A stretch of DNA of 64,000 bases from assembly GCA_016713885.1 (NCBI GenBank), contig JADJOF010000003.1, positions 186,001 through 250,000 on the forward strand. The letters run 5' to 3'. Made by a program: the position numbers and the translations under genes. Below the pieces are notes generated by a model. The model worked only from the letters and a program-made list of their open reading frames with translations, ran no database searches and was not told where the DNA came from. Each line of letters begins with the position of its first letter. Position 1 is the first letter of the stretch. This document shows positions 1 to 10,980 of this stretch, piece after piece. Source of the stretch: Bdellovibrionales bacterium (GTDB taxonomy: Bacteria; Bdellovibrionota; Bdellovibrionia; Bdellovibrionales; JAMPXM01).

Positions 1-159
1 GGTGGTGGCGATGAGGACGCCGAGGACACTGTTGAGTTCGTCGAGAGTGCCATAGGCTTCAAGTCGAGGATCATTTTTGCCGACACGCGTTCCGCCAAAG
101 AGCGAGGTCGTACCCTTGTCGCCGGTGCGCGTGTAGACTTTGGGACTTCCAGTTGTCAT
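1..159 (-). CDS. pduO: PduO-type ATP:cob(I)alamin adenosyltransferase (N-terminal part, runs off the window)
   Basis: Reading the minus strand from the ATG at 159-157 gives a protein that opens with [17 protein letters not shown] and continues to [12 protein letters not shown]. These are the ATP-binding N-terminal motifs of PduO/MMAB-type corrinoid adenosyltransferases, which attach the adenosyl group of ATP to cob(I)alamin to make coenzyme B12. Only about 53 residues lie in the window; the rest is beyond base 1. A good ribosome-binding site (AAGGAG) sits just upstream of the start. The gene diverges from the amidohydrolase at 208 with only 48 bp between the two starts, so the promoters must overlap. 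The assignment rests on the motif alone but the motif is distinctive. Confidence 0.85.
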   Translation of the reverse strand, partial: MTTGSPKVYTRTGDKGTTSLFGGTRVGKNDPRLEAYGTLDELNSVLGVLIATT

Positions 160-207
160 GCTGATCGCTCCTTCAAGAGATTTCCTTCTAAAGGAGCGGA
201 GCGCACT

Positions 208-1059
208 ATGCCCGTCAAGAGTTTCGTTGAGTTTGTGAAGCATCGAGGCCCGGGTTTTAAGCCACTGCTGGTAACGCTTCCGCATTCTGGCGAACTCATT
301 CCCCCTGAGGCGGCATGGCTAAAGGCATTGCCGGAGCGCCTGCTCATGTACGACGTCGATCGCTATGTCGATGAGCTTTACGAGCCGATATTGAGCAAGC
401 TCGGGATTCCGACAGTGGTTGCTCCCTATCATCGCTATGCATGTGATCTCAATCGCTTGGCATCGGATGTCGATGAGATGAGCGTCATCGGTTCGGCGAA
501 TAGGCGTGGAATGTTCCCGCGGGGCTTGCACTGGGCGATCACAACCGAGGGTGAACCACTGATGCCAGGGCCGATTCCGGCCGAGACTCATCGCGCTATT
601 CTGGCGCGGTGCTTTGACCCGTTTCATCGAGCGGTGGCCGAGTTGGCCAGCGCTGTGCGGCGTGCGCATGGCGCGAATGTCTCGCTGTATCATTTGGATC
701 TGCATTCGATGCCGAGTTTTGGAACTCGAGAGCATCGCGATCCGGGCTCGTGGCGAGCTGATCTTGTGATTTCGAATCAAGATGGCAAGAGTTCCTCGGC
801 TCGTTTTTTTCAGCTCGTTTGTCAGGCGGGACGGGCGCAAGGGTTCACTGTCGCTGAGAACTGGCCCTACAAAGGCGGGCGAATCACAGAGTCCTATGGG
901 CGTCCGGCGGAAGGGTGGGAGACGATTCAGATCGAGCTCAACCGTAAGCTCTATATGAATGAATACACGAAGCGGAAGAACGTACCGCTCTTTCGCGATA
1001 CGCAACTTCGTGTTTGTCGGATGCTTGAGCAGATTGAAGCGCTGCTTTCGGAAATGTGA
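208..1059 (+). CDS. N-formylglutamate amidohydrolase-like protein
   Basis: A 283-residue protein with no signal peptide. It has the family pattern of N-formylglutamate amidohydrolases (HutG/FGase): an early [11 protein letters not shown] segment, a [10 protein letters not shown] segment, Arg/Asp-containing [23 protein letters not shown], and a C-terminal [20 protein letters not shown] helix. Enzymes of the family hydrolyse N-formyl-L-glutamate to formate and glutamate at the end of one histidine degradation route. No other histidine-utilisation gene is visible here, so the substrate is not established. The ATG at 208 follows an AAAGGAG sequence about 11 bases upstream. Confidence 0.75.
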   Translation: MPVKSFVEFVKHRGPGFKPLLVTLPHSGELIPPEAAWLKALPERLLMYDVDRYVDELYEPILSKLGIPTVVAPYHRYACDLNRLASDVDEMSVIGSANRRGMFPRGLHWAITTEGEPLMPGPIPAETHRAILARCFDPFHRAVAELASAVRRAHGANVSLYHLDLHSMPSFGTREHRDPGSWRADLVISNQDGKSSSARFFQLVCQAGRAQGFTVAENWPYKGGRITESYGRPAEGWETIQIELNRKLYMNEYTKRKNVPLFRDTQLRVCRMLEQIEALLSEM

Positions 1060-1135
1060 AACTTGCTTTAAAATTGTGCGAAATTCGCTCGTTCGCAAAA
1101 AGAACGGCTTATCTTTTTTCTCGTGATGGGATTAG

Positions 1136-2591
1136 ATGCGGGGCATGTCATCAAGGCGTACGCTTTTTCGTAAGGTTATCCGCGAGCTGGCGAGTCTGAA
1201 GCTCGCCGTTCTTATTATTATTTCGATCGGCGTTGTGACCGCGTGGGGAACGATCGTCGAGGCGCGATTTGATGCGCTCGCCGCAAAAAAGATCGTCTAC
1301 TCGTCGATTTGGATGACGATTCCAATGACCGCCTTGGTGATCTGTCTGACAGCCGTCATGATTGACCGCTGGCCGTGGCAAAAGCGACACACGGGATTTG
1401 TGCTTGCACACATCGGAATCATCATTTTGATCTTCGGAAGTGTTGTGACTGGTTCCTATGGCGTCGATGGGTCATTGACACTTGGGATTGGCGACAAGGG
1501 TAAAGCCATCACAGTGAATCAAACGGATTTAGCAGTTTACTCATCGATGGATGGATCGCAGTTCACAAAAATCTTCGATGAAGAGATGGACTTCTTTTTG
1601 AAGCCGGCTCAGAGCAATCGTCTGAATATTCAAATTCCAGATGGCGAAATCCGGATCATCGAATCCTACCCCTATGCGCTTCGCGAGCAGAAGTTTATCG
1701 AAGATAAAGAGAACGACCGCGCGGGTGCTGCGATTCGCTTTCAACTGCAGAACCCCAATGTCAATATGACAGAGTGGATGCTTCAGCCTTCAAAAGACGC
1801 AGCGGAGTCGAAAGACTTGGGACCCGCGCAAGTCTTATTGGTTGCCCAGTTTCCGCGCGACTTTGGCGGCAGGAATGCGATTGTTCTAAAGCCGGTCATT
1901 GGAAGTGAGCAAGGGGCCGGAAAAGAAGATCGTCTTGAGTATCAGATTCATTCAGCAAGAACAGGTGAAATCAAAAAAGGCAGTCTGACGGCTGGCGATA
2001 GTGTTGATACGGGTTGGATGGGAATTCAGTTTCGACTTAAAGTTTCTACCGCGCGCCAAAGAAGATATCAGCTATAAGCCCATCGATAAGCCGACGCCTG
2101 CGACGAACGCCGCGATTCGTGTTGAATACACGTTGGGTGACAAGGGCAAAGTGCTCAGTCAGTGGATGGGGCTGAATTCGCTTTTGAAGTTATTTGCCGA
2201 CAACAAGGTTTACATTGTTTCCTATGCGAACCGTCGGTTGCCGCTTGGTTTTGAGATGTCGCTTAAAAAATTCAACATCGGTCGGTATCAGGGAACGATG
2301 CGAGCAGCGAGTTACGAGAGTGTTGTCGATGTGCCAGACCTGGGTGAACGATTGATTTCGATGAATGAGCCGCTCAAGCACGCTGGCTACACCTTCTACC
2401 AAGCGAGCTTTGAAAGTGATCCCTCCGGAAACCCGGTAGCGAGTGTGCTATCCGTCAATCGCGATCCGGGGCGTGGGCTGAAGTATTTTGGTTCTCTGCT
2501 TATTATTTTTGGAACTCTGCACCTGTTTTACATGAAGCGTCGCTCTTGGGTGGACCTGGCGGGCCGAGTGAAAAAGGAGAATGTGTCATGA
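1136..2591 (+). CDS. resB: Cytochrome c biogenesis protein ResB (Ccs1), system II; one frameshift
   Basis: ResB works with CcsA to export haem and attach it to apocytochrome c on the outer face of the inner membrane. The N terminus shows the family layout: the ELASLKLAVL motif leading into a first membrane segment, further segments near residues 55-75 and 85-105, a large periplasmic region, and a final membrane segment (YFGSLLIIFGTLHLFY) close to the C terminus. The reading frame breaks at the AAA at 2039-2041; removing one A joins RLK to FLPRAKEDISYK and gives about 484 residues, a normal size. The stop overlaps the ccsA start (ATGA at 2588), so the two genes are co-translated. An alternative start is the ATG at 1145. 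The frameshift is probably a sequencing error, since the haem attachment partner and the haem proteins of ACIII lie next door. Confidence 0.85.
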
Positions 2592-4348
2592 CTCTGTGGC
2601 GTGGTTTTCTGATGTCAGTATTGGTGGCGCTGGCGGCCACTGTTGGTCATGCTGCGAGCGACGATGGGCCCCATGAAGGGATGGAGGCGCTGAAGCGTCT
2701 GCCGATTCAAGATGCGGGGCGAATCAAGCCGTTCGATACATTTGCTCGAGAGACTCTTCAGTTGGTTTACGGTAAAGAAACTTACCGAGCCAAAGCCTCG
2801 GGAGATGGTTCCACCGACTCGCGCGAGCGCTCGGCGATGGAAATCGTCATGACCTGGTTCTTGGCGCCATAGTTTTGGGACGAGCAGGAGATTGTTGAAC
2901 TGAAGCTTGCGTCATTGAAAGAGGCGCTGAATCTTGAAAAAACAAAAGATCGATTTACGCCGAAAGAGATGTTTGCAAACGATCGAACGGGGCTTGTCTT
3001 TCAAGAGCTCGCGAGCTTTCGCGAAACTAAACAGAAGCTGACGCCGTATTTTCAAGCGGTACAGCGACTGGAGACTCAGCTCAGTGTGTATCAGGCGATC
3101 AAAGCGGGGATGATGTTCCGTGTGATTCCGCCGAAGCCAGTTTTGGCGTCCGACGTCCATGCCGGAAATGCCGCAATTCCGACGGCGATGCCGGGCAAAG
3201 AGAAAAACCGGTGGGTCTCGTTGTCTGAGATCGAGGGACCACTGAAAGACCAGTTCTCAATTGTCGCCAAGAGTTTCATTCATGCTCTTCCAGGTGTTGA
3301 AAAGTCTGCGACGGATGCGAATGTGCCTTCCTTGCGGCAAGCGGTGACCGAGTTTCAAAACCTGGCGCGCGCTGAAAATCCGGAGCTCTATCCCGATGGA
3401 AAAGATATCTCAATTGAGGTTCACTACGAGGAGATGCATCCTTTTCGGATCGCATGGCTTCTCTATGTGACGGCGGCGATTTTGATGGCCTTTGCCTGGT
3501 ACTCCGATAAGGCAATCTACGTGCGGTCGGGTTGGGCGTTCGCGATCCTAGCCTTCCTGATGCACACCTACGGTTTTGCGCTTCGTGTTTATCTGACAGG
3601 GCGTCCGCCTGTTTCGAATATGTATGAATCGGTGATCTGGGTGGCCTGGGGAACAATGTTGTTTGCCTTTTTCTTTGAAGCCAAACAGCGAGCGCGCTTT
3701 ATTTTGATGGCGGGTGCTATCGTCGCAACTTTCTGCAACATCGTTGCGGATAAAGTGCCACATATTCTCGATTCGAGTCTGCAGCCGCTGGAGCCTGTTT
3801 TACGATCGAACCTTTGGCTAACGGTGCATGTTTTGACGATCACCATTAGCTACTCGGCGTTTTTCCTGGCGTGGGCGATTGGTAATATGGGTCTTGCGTA
3901 TGCGGTTCACGGAGAGACGATGACGAACCCTCGGGTTGAGAGCATGGCGGTTGCGATTTATCGCTGTATGCAGGTCGGTGTCGTGCTGCTCGCGGCCGGC
4001 ATTATTTTGGGTGGAGTATGGGCGGACTACAGCTGGGGTCGCTTCTGGGGTTGGGATCCAAAGGAGACCTGGGCGCTGATTGCGCTTCTTGAATACATCG
4101 CGATTTTGCACGCGCGACTCACGGGTTGGGTGCGAAATCTCGGCATGCTGGTGTGGTCGGTGATTGCGTTTAACCTCGTGATCATGGCGTGGTACGGCGT
4201 GAACTACGTACTCGGGGCAGGCCTTCACTCCTACGGCTTTGGTGCGGGTGGTGTGGAGTACGTCAGCGCATTTGTATTGGCGGACTTGGCCTATGTCGGT
4301 TTTGCGTATGCTTCAAGCCGCGCAAAGCGCGCGCAGGCCGACGCATAG
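2588..4348 (+). CDS. ccsA: Cytochrome c biogenesis protein CcsA (haem exporter/lyase subunit); in-frame TAG
   Basis: Inner-membrane partner of ResB in system II cytochrome c maturation. After a signal-like N terminus comes the segment RLPIQDAGRIKPFDTFARE, typical of the long CcsA forms with a periplasmic N-terminal domain, then about eight membrane segments, and the tryptophan-rich haem-binding WWD motif (WGRFWGWDPKETWALI). Histidines that could ligate haem occur in LTVHVLTITISY and in GLHSYGFG. A TAG at 2870-2872 interrupts the periplasmic domain; the same frame continues with FWDEQEIVELKL without any shift. Full length is 586 codons. A ribosome-binding site AAAAAGGAG precedes the ATG at 2588. 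A sequencing substitution from CAG or GAG is the simplest explanation of the stop. Confidence 0.85.
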
Positions 4349-4361
4349 AGCTTTGGTGAGA

Positions 4362-4388
4362 CGAGGTCACGTGTCGTATGTGACCTCG
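4362..4388. terminator. Hairpin between convergent genes, possible bidirectional terminator
   Basis: A perfect 9-bp inverted repeat (CGAGGTCAC / GTGACCTCG) with a 9-base loop lies 14 bp after the ccsA stop and 12 bp before the end of the minus-strand gene at 4400. There is no T-run directly after the stem (a TTTTT appears about 20 bases later), so termination is inferred from position and stem strength. Confidence 0.5.
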
Positions 4389-4399
4389 CATATTCGACT

Positions 4400-4845
4400 C
4401 TAGATCTTTTTAAATGGGCAAAACTCGTAGATTTCGAGGGGTGTGCCCCAAAGATTATTTTTGATCGTTGCTTTGAAGTCGAAACCGGTTTTGTTGGCGA
4501 TGATCACCGTTGCGTCGACATTCCATCCAAACTTCAGCATATGCTCATTGCCGCTGAGCCTGTGTCCCATCATTGTGGACCCGACATTCTTGAGGTCGAC
4601 CAGGCCCTCGTCGACACCATTCTTAAAAATTCTCAACGCCATGTCGTCGGTTGAAGCGCCAAGAACCTCAAATTTGTACTGATCATCGTGGACCTTTGTC
4701 TCAAAAGTACAGGAAATGGGGCGGCTTGTGTCGGACGGCGTACGTGTCTGCTCGACAAGCTTAATTGTGGACGGGGTCGTTGCGCAGCCTCGAGAGTTAA
4801 CAGCGTTGTGCCAAGAATAATGAGCGATCGAATCGAAGTGTTCAC
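4400..4845 (-). CDS. Secreted protein of unknown function; one frameshift
   Basis: No family recognised. On the minus strand a clear signal peptide (MNTSIRSLIILGTTLLTLEA) starts at 4845, but its frame leaves the conserved-looking body of the protein. The body (ATTPSTIKLVEQTRTP onward to EIYEFCPFKKI) is in a neighbouring frame that is open back to 4867 without a good start. Adding one base near 4783-4788 joins the two into a protein of about 148 residues with an exported N terminus and two cysteines in the mature part (one in ISCTFETK, one in EFCPF) that could form a disulphide. It stands alone between ccsA and the ACIII cluster. The frameshift resembles the others in the window. Confidence 0.55.
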
Positions 4846-5297
4846 CGAGCAGCTCCTGGTTTGCCATGTCTGAAATGTGAGTTCCTATATTCCTATACTC
4901 AGGATAGCCGGAGTTTGGTTTCAGCGTGAAAGTGGCCTATTGGCGCAGATAGAAACTTGCCCTTCGTCGGATGTCGCATAGGAAATGGCGCTCTGCCCCA
5001 TAAACTTTGAGGGTTTGATGCAGTCTTTGAGACTAAAGATGGTGCGACCAATGGTGGGACTGTGATGTTCGGGAGACAAAGGAGTCGGGTGCGACTCCGT
5101 AGGGAGATGCTGAAAAAAAACGCATGATTGTTTCGGTTTGGATGGCCGAGATCGGTCATCGTGACGAAGCTAAGTGCCTTGTTTGTTGGCGTTTTCTGAT
5201 TCTCAGTTCGTTATCAAAATTGCGGAAAAAGAGTTTCTCAATTCTACTGGTTTCAATTACTTATGAGACATCAGAAAACCTACTAGAGGTCATCGAG
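4846..5297. other. Intergenic region upstream of actA, no gene recognised
   Basis: About 450 bp without a convincing gene. It contains a perfect 7-bp hairpin (GGAGTCG, loop GGTG, CGACTCC) at 5081-5098, followed by a GGGAGATGC and an A8 run, which may be part of the leader of the act operon. An AT-richer stretch at about 5210-5270 is the likely promoter area for actA, but I see no clear -35/-10 pair. The small reading frames here have no family resemblance or codon pattern to support them. Confidence 0.4.
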
Positions 5298-5879
5298 ATG
5301 AACAGCATGTTCAGAAGCGTCTTTGTTCATAGCGTCTTGAAGAGCGCCCAGTCGGCGTCTTTGCGCGCCATCACAATCAGTCTGATTGCCGTCAGCTTTC
5401 TCTCCATCGTGGGATGTGAGTGGGGCGCGATTGGATACAACAAGGGATATGCGCCAGAGCAGCCAATCCCGTTCTCGCATGAGCTGCATGCTGGGCAATA
5501 CAAGATGCAGTGCTTGTACTGTCATTCGGCGGCTGAGCGTGCAAATCACTCCGATGTTCCGTCGTTGAACATCTGTATGAATTGCCACCTCGTTGTCGGA
5601 ACCGATAAGCCGGCGATCCAGCAGCTGTCGGAGGCCTATAACAAGGGCGAACCGGTGGCGTGGAAGAAGGTTCACTTGCTTCCAGATCACGTGAAGTTCA
5701 ATCACAAGCGTCACGTGCAAAAGTATGGTGCGCCGCAGGCGTGCCACAAGTGTCACGGACCGGTTGAATCAATGGAGACGATGTATCAGAGCTCGAATCT
5801 TTCGATGGGCTGGTGCATTAACTGCCACCGTGAAAAAGAAAACCAAGCTCCTGTGAGCTGCTCGACTTGTCACTATTAA
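5298..5879 (+). CDS. actA: Alternative complex III subunit ActA, pentahaem cytochrome c
   Basis: ActA is the multihaem electron-transfer subunit of alternative complex III, which oxidises membrane quinol and passes electrons to periplasmic carriers or a terminal oxidase, replacing the bc1 complex. The 193-residue protein has an N-terminal membrane segment (about residues 22-40) and five CXXCH haem sites: CLYCH (72), CMNCH (93), CHKCH (149), CINCH (173) and CSTCH (188). The count of five and the position first in an actABCDEF cluster fit the family. I chose the ATG at 5298 because GAGGTCATCGAG precedes it and the signal/anchor begins there, although the frame stays open upstream. It is followed closely by actB at 5900. 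Confidence 0.92.
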   Translation: MNSMFRSVFVHSVLKSAQSASLRAITISLIAVSFLSIVGCEWGAIGYNKGYAPEQPIPFSHELHAGQYKMQCLYCHSAAERANHSDVPSLNICMNCHLVVGTDKPAIQQLSEAYNKGEPVAWKKVHLLPDHVKFNHKRHVQKYGAPQACHKCHGPVESMETMYQSSNLSMGWCINCHREKENQAPVSCSTCHY

Positions 5880-5899
5880 TTGGTCAAGGACGTATCAAT

Positions 5900-8800
5900 A
5901 TGGATTCTCACATCACGTCACAGGACGAAAAAAACGAAACAGTAAACAACTCGCCAGGTGCAAAATACTGGCTGAGTCTTGAACAGCTGGGCGGTGATCC
6001 CGTACTCGCAAGTCGCCTTGAGAGCGAGTTCATGTCGTCACCTCTCGCGTCTGAGGACGGTAAGGACGGGTTTGCTCGTCGCGAGTTTTTGAAAATCATG
6101 GGCGCAAGTTTTGCGCTGGCGACAACGGCCTGCGTTCGTCGTCCGGCTCAACACATTATTCCCTACGCCAAGGCTCCAAAAGAGATCACGCCGGGCGAAC
6201 CGAATTTCTACACGTCAACTTGGTTTGATGGCCAAGAGGGCGCTGGCCTCTTGGTAAAGACTCTTGAAGGTCGCCCTATAAAAGTTGAGGGTAACCCTCA
6301 CCATCCAATGAACTTGGGTGGTCTGACTGGTCGTGCGCACGCTGAGATCTTGTCGCTCTATGATCCAGATCGCTTGAAAGCGCCGGTTCGAAACCTTCTC
6401 AATAAAGAGCGCACAAACAAAGAGTCAGTCTCGACGACTTTTGAAGAGGCTGACGAGAAAATCACAGCTGAATTGAAGAAGGGTGGCGTTGTCGTTCTGT
6501 CTGCAACGTGGCCGTCACCTTCGGGTCGCGCGATTATGGGTGACTTCGCGAAAGCTTACGGTGCGCGCTGGGTTCAGTACGATGCGCTTCCGGTCGAGGC
6601 GATTCGCCTTGGTCAAAAAGCCTCGTACGGTCGGTCTGTGCTTCCACGCTATCGTTTTGAGGCGGCGAAGCTCGTTGTTTCAATCGATGCCGATTTCCTT
6701 GGAACATTGATCTCTCCGGTTGAATTCACGAAGCAATGGGCGCGTAGGCGCACTCCGGGCAAGGACATGGGGCGACTCGTGTCGTTTGAGTCGAACCTGT
6801 CGCTGACGGGTGCAAACGCCGACGACCGTTTCCGCATTCGTCCATCGCAACAGGTCGATGTGGTGATGGCACTCATCGCACGCGTTGCGAAGCTGGCGAA
6901 GGGGTCGGTGACAATTCCATCTGGCGTTGCCGCTTCGGCAAAGCTCTTTGAGGACGGCATCAAGGCGTTGGGTCTTGATGAAGCCTTGTTTGAGCAGGTC
7001 GCAAAGAGTTGCTGAGCGCGCGCGGCGAATCGCTGGTTTTGGCCGGTGGTCTTCCGACCCTCACTGAAAAACAACTCAAGCTTCAAATCGCTGTTAACGC
7101 ATTGAACTCGATGCTCGGTAACGACGGCAAGACGATCGATCATGATTCGGCAACGTTTGAAACTCTGAGTGGTTCGGCTCAAGAGCTCGCGCAGCTGATC
7201 GATGATATGAATGCTGGCAAGGTGAAGACGCTGATTATTGACGGTCTGAACCTTGGATACGTTCTCCCAGTCGACAGCGGATTCCGTGATGCTCTCAAAA
7301 AAGTATCGACCGTTGTTTATACTGGCGACCGCAATGACGAGACGGGTGCGCTCGCACACTGGGTCTTGCCGGCTGGTTCGACGATGGAATCGTGGAGCGA
7401 CTTTGAACTTCAGTCTGGCGTTGTTTCAATTCAACAGCCAACGATTATGCCGCTCTACCAAACCCGCTCGCTTGGTGAGCTGCTCTTTGCCTGGACGCAG
7501 AAGGCGGGCGGCGCAAAGGCGGCGGCGACTTGGCTCGACTATGTAAAAGGCGTTTGGAAAACGCAGCAGTCGCGCTTTGACCTCGGTAAGGGAAAGTCAT
7601 TTGACGAGTTCTGGCTTGAAGTTCTTCAGATCGGCGTTGTCGCAAATGCGGGTCGTCGCGATCGCTCGGGTTCGGCTCGTGCGTTTGTCGGTAACCTCAG
7701 CGTGAAGCCGACAAAAGCTGAGGGCGTTGAACTTGTGCTTTATCCCTCAGTTCAATTGCTCGACGGCAAGTACTCGAACGTGGCTTGGTTGCAGAGCTTC
7801 CAGATCCTGTTTCGAAAGTCGTCTGGGACAACCTCTTGGCTGTCAGCCCCGCGATGGCGCGCAAAGAGGGTTATAAAAAAGGCGATGTCGTTGAAATCAA
7901 AGCGGGCGACGTTACGGTTAAAGCTCCGGTCTTGATTCAGCCTGGACTTCATGACGACGTCGTTGCACTGGCTGTCGGCTACGGTCGGAAGGCCGCTGGC
8001 AAGGTTGGAAACATCGGCGTCGACGCGTATCCGCTCTCGAGCTTCGCAAAAGGGAAGCCTGTTTTTGCGGGACGCGTGGTTACGCTCAAGAAAACTTCAG
8101 AAAACTACCTCCTTGTCTCGACACAAGATCACCATGTGATGGAAGGTCGTGCGATCGTTCTTGAAACGACGAAGTCGGCTTTTGAAAAGGATCCAAGTTC
8201 TGGCATTCATAAGCACCAGATCTTCTCGATCTGGCCACAGCATCAGTACACAAAGCACAAGTGGGCTCTGAGTGTTGACTTGAACTCGTGCACGGGCTGC
8301 TCGGCTTGCGTTGTCGCGTGTCAGTCAGAGAATAACGTCCCCGTGGTCGGCAAAAAGTATGTTCTCGAAGGTCGTGAGATGCATTGGATTCGCATCGATC
8401 GCTACTTCAAGGGAACACCCGAGGCTCCAGAAGTCGCGGTGATGCCGCTCATGTGTCAGCACTGCGAAAATGCGCCTTGCGAAACTGTTTGCCCGGTTTT
8501 GGCGACGGTTCACAACGATGAAGGTTTGAACGACATGTCGTACAACCGCTGCGTTGGTACTCGTTATTGCGCTAACAACTGCCCTTATAAGGTTCGTCGC
8601 TTTAACTGGTTCAATTATGTGAAGAAGCGCGAAGAGCCGCTGCATATGTCCTACAATCCCGATGTGACAGTTCGCCCTCGCGGTGTGATGGAGAAGTGCA
8701 CGTTCTGCGTTCAGCGGATTCGTCGCGGAACCAATATAGCAAAAGACGAGAAACGTGCGTTTAAAGACGGCGACGTCAAGACGGCATGTCAAGAGAGCTG

Positions 8801-9077
8801 TCCAGCGGATGCGATTGTCTTCGGCGATCTCAATGACGCGAACTCGAAGGTTGCACGTCTCTTCCAAGAGAAGCGCACCTATAAGCTTCTTGAAGAGCTC
8901 AACGCGGTTCCCCGGGTCGGTTACATGACTCGCGTGCGAAATGCGGAGCGCGCTGAGGTCTCAGGTCACGGATCTGAACACGGTCAGCCGGCTCACGGGC
9001 CAGCGAAAGATGAAGGCAAAGAAGATAAGAAAAAGCATGGCAACAACGTTCAGCAACATGAGGGTGAGCTCGTATGA
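5900..9077 (+). CDS. actB: Alternative complex III subunit ActB (molybdopterin-oxidoreductase-like and Fe-S fusion); two frameshifts
   Basis: ActB carries the iron-sulphur chain of alternative complex III. Near residues 60-75 is a twin-arginine motif (RREFLKIMG) followed by a hydrophobic stretch. Next comes a large molybdopterin-oxidoreductase-like domain; in known ACIII enzymes this domain binds no molybdenum. The C-terminal third is a four-cluster ferredoxin domain with cysteine motifs [35 protein letters not shown] and CTFCVQ...CQESC. The frame breaks twice: at AAA 7003-7005 (adding one A restores [11 protein letters not shown]) and near 7794 (adding one G restores [13 protein letters not shown]). 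Corrected length is about 1059 residues, normal for the fused form. The C terminus is His/Lys-rich. The stop overlaps actC (ATGA). Both breaks look like sequencing errors because all neighbours are intact. Confidence 0.88.
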
Positions 9078-10447
9078 GTTCGGTCGCACGTAAGCCCCTG
9101 ATTCTGGGTTCGAAAACATATAAAGATATCACGGACGACATCTGTGCTCCTGTGGAGGCCCCGGCGACAAAGCGCTGGTTTGGTCTGCTCTTGGGCGCAA
9201 AGGCGTTGTTCTTATTTTACATCGTGCATATTGCGATCATCATCGGCACTGGTATGGGCCTTTTGGGTGTGAACCACCCGGTCGCTTGGGGAACGATGAT
9301 TATTACGTTCGTCTTCTGGATCGGTATTGGTCACGCGGGAACGCTGATTTCGGCGATTCTGTACCTCTTCCGTCAAAAGTGGAGAACGTCAGTCGCACGT
9401 TCGGCCGAAGCGATGACGGTTTTTGCGGTTATGACAGCCGGTATTTTCCCGCTGATTCATACCGGCCGTCCGTGGCTTGATTTCTGGTTGCTTCCTTATC
9501 CTAACCAGCGCGGCCCGCTTTGGGTGAACTTCCGTTCGCCGCTGCTCTGGGACGTTTTTGCGGTTTCGACCTATGCGACGGTTTCGACGGTCTTCTGGTA
9601 CGTCGGTTTGGTTCCTGATTTGGCCACGATTCGAGATCGTGCGAAGACCAAGCTTCGTCGTCTGATCTACGGCACTCTTTCTCTTGGCTGGCGTGGATCT
9701 TCGCGCGATTGGGCTCACTACGAAATCGTGTACCTCTTGCTCGCGGGTCTTTCGACACCGCTGGTGCTCTCGGTTCACACGATCGTATCGTTCGACTTCG
9801 CAGTGTCGATGCTTCCAGGATGGCACACGACGATCTTCCCACCGTACTTTGTTGCGGGTGCGGTTTTCTCTGGATTCGGAATGGTTATCACGCTCCTGAC
9901 ATTGGTGCGGATTGGTTTCCCGAAGTTCAAAGATTACATCACGATTGACCATATGGAAGTGATGAACAAGATCATCATGACCACCGGTTTGATGGTTGGT
10001 TACGCTTACGGGTCTGAGTTCTTCATCGCATGGTACTCAGGTAACCACTACGAAGTGTACGCGTTCACAAACCGCGCGTTTGGTCCGTACTGGTGGTCTT
10101 ACTGGATCATGATTTCGTGTAACGTGGTGATCCCGCAGCTGTTCTGGTTTGAGCGTTTCCGCCGCTCGATCCCAGTGATGTTTGTGGTTTCGATCTTTGT
10201 GAATATCGGAATGTGGTTTGAGCGTTTCGTCATTACGGTGACTTCGCTCCATCGCGACTTCCTGCCCTCAAACTGGGGTATGTACGCCTGGTCATGGTTT
10301 GATAGTGCGATCCTGTTTGGCAGCTTCGGTATGTTCCTGACGATCTTCTTGCTCTATCTGAAGTTCGTTCCAGCGATCTCGATCGCGGAAGTGAAACCGG
10401 TGCTTTATGTTGGCAAAAAGCGCCCGGGCCATGAGGGAGGTCACTAA
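9074..10447 (+). CDS. actC: Alternative complex III subunit ActC (NrfD-like membrane protein)
   Basis: A 457-residue NrfD/PsrC-type integral membrane protein with about ten hydrophobic segments, beginning near residue 40 ([19 protein letters not shown]). ActC is one of the two large quinol-interacting membrane subunits of alternative complex III. Family features visible include [18 protein letters not shown] and [19 protein letters not shown], where histidines face the proposed quinone site. It overlaps actB by ATGA and its TAA shares one base with the actD start (TAATG at 10445), so translation is coupled through the operon. Confidence 0.92.
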   Translation: MSSVARKPLILGSKTYKDITDDICAPVEAPATKRWFGLLLGAKALFLFYIVHIAIIIGTGMGLLGVNHPVAWGTMIITFVFWIGIGHAGTLISAILYLFRQKWRTSVARSAEAMTVFAVMTAGIFPLIHTGRPWLDFWLLPYPNQRGPLWVNFRSPLLWDVFAVSTYATVSTVFWYVGLVPDLATIRDRAKTKLRRLIYGTLSLGWRGSSRDWAHYEIVYLLLAGLSTPLVLSVHTIVSFDFAVSMLPGWHTTIFPPYFVAGAVFSGFGMVITLLTLVRIGFPKFKDYITIDHMEVMNKIIMTTGLMVGYAYGSEFFIAWYSGNHYEVYAFTNRAFGPYWWSYWIMISCNVVIPQLFWFERFRRSIPVMFVVSIFVNIGMWFERFVITVTSLHRDFLPSNWGMYAWSWFDSAILFGSFGMFLTIFLLYLKFVPAISIAEVKPVLYVGKKRPGHEGGH

Positions 10448-10971
10448 TGGGACAACGTAAAGGTGGCATCGCTGGTCTCTGGTACGACGATCACGAGTGC
10501 GTGGTTGCCGCGACTAAGGTTCGCGAAGCTGGTTTTAAAAAATTTGATGCGATCACGCCGTTTCCCGTTCACGGAATGGAAGAAGCAGTTGGAATCAAGC
10601 GTTCTCCGATTCCTTACATTGCGTTCGGCGCCGGTGCGACGGGTTTGCTTGCGGGTGTTGGTCTGCAATATTGGACATCGGCCGTGAGCTTTCCGCTCAA
10701 CGTCGGTGGTAAACCATTTTTCTCTGGACCTGCGTTTATTCCGGTGATGTTTGAGCTCACGATCTTGTTCGCGGCACTTTCGTCAGTTGGCGCTTTGTTT
10801 GCGATGTGTCGCCTTCCAAAGATTGATCCGCCGGTGATCGATCCGGATCTGACGAGCCATAAGTTTGCCCTTTTCATCCCGGAAGACGATGTGGGTTACA
10901 ACGCCGATCGCTGTGAGCAGTTGCTCAAAAGCTTGGGCGCAAAAGAAATCAAGCGTCTTTCTGATTATTGA
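10447..10971 (+). CDS. actD: Alternative complex III subunit ActD (DUF3341)
   Basis: A 174-residue DUF3341-type protein. It has a soluble N-terminal domain (GLWYDDHECVVAATKVREAGFKKFDAITPFPVHG in the family position, ending in the PFPVHG motif) and two membrane segments near residues 57-77 and 98-118. ActD is a small membrane subunit of alternative complex III without cofactors. It starts on the last base of actC and is followed nine bases after its stop by actE. Confidence 0.92.
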   Translation: MGQRKGGIAGLWYDDHECVVAATKVREAGFKKFDAITPFPVHGMEEAVGIKRSPIPYIAFGAGATGLLAGVGLQYWTSAVSFPLNVGGKPFFSGPAFIPVMFELTILFAALSSVGALFAMCRLPKIDPPVIDPDLTSHKFALFIPEDDVGYNADRCEQLLKSLGAKEIKRLSDY

Positions 10972-10980
10972 GGCGACGAC

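Noticed and set aside
319..1098. A 259-codon open frame on the minus strand opposite the amidohydrolase gene
   Set aside because: It mirrors a well-supported gene; the protein has no domain, no ribosome-binding site and a skewed Arg/His/Ser composition typical of antisense shadows.
6995..7020. Programmed frameshifting in actB
   Set aside because: The site has only AAA, no slippery heptamer followed by a clear stem, and similar breaks occur in unrelated genes with gains and losses in both directions.
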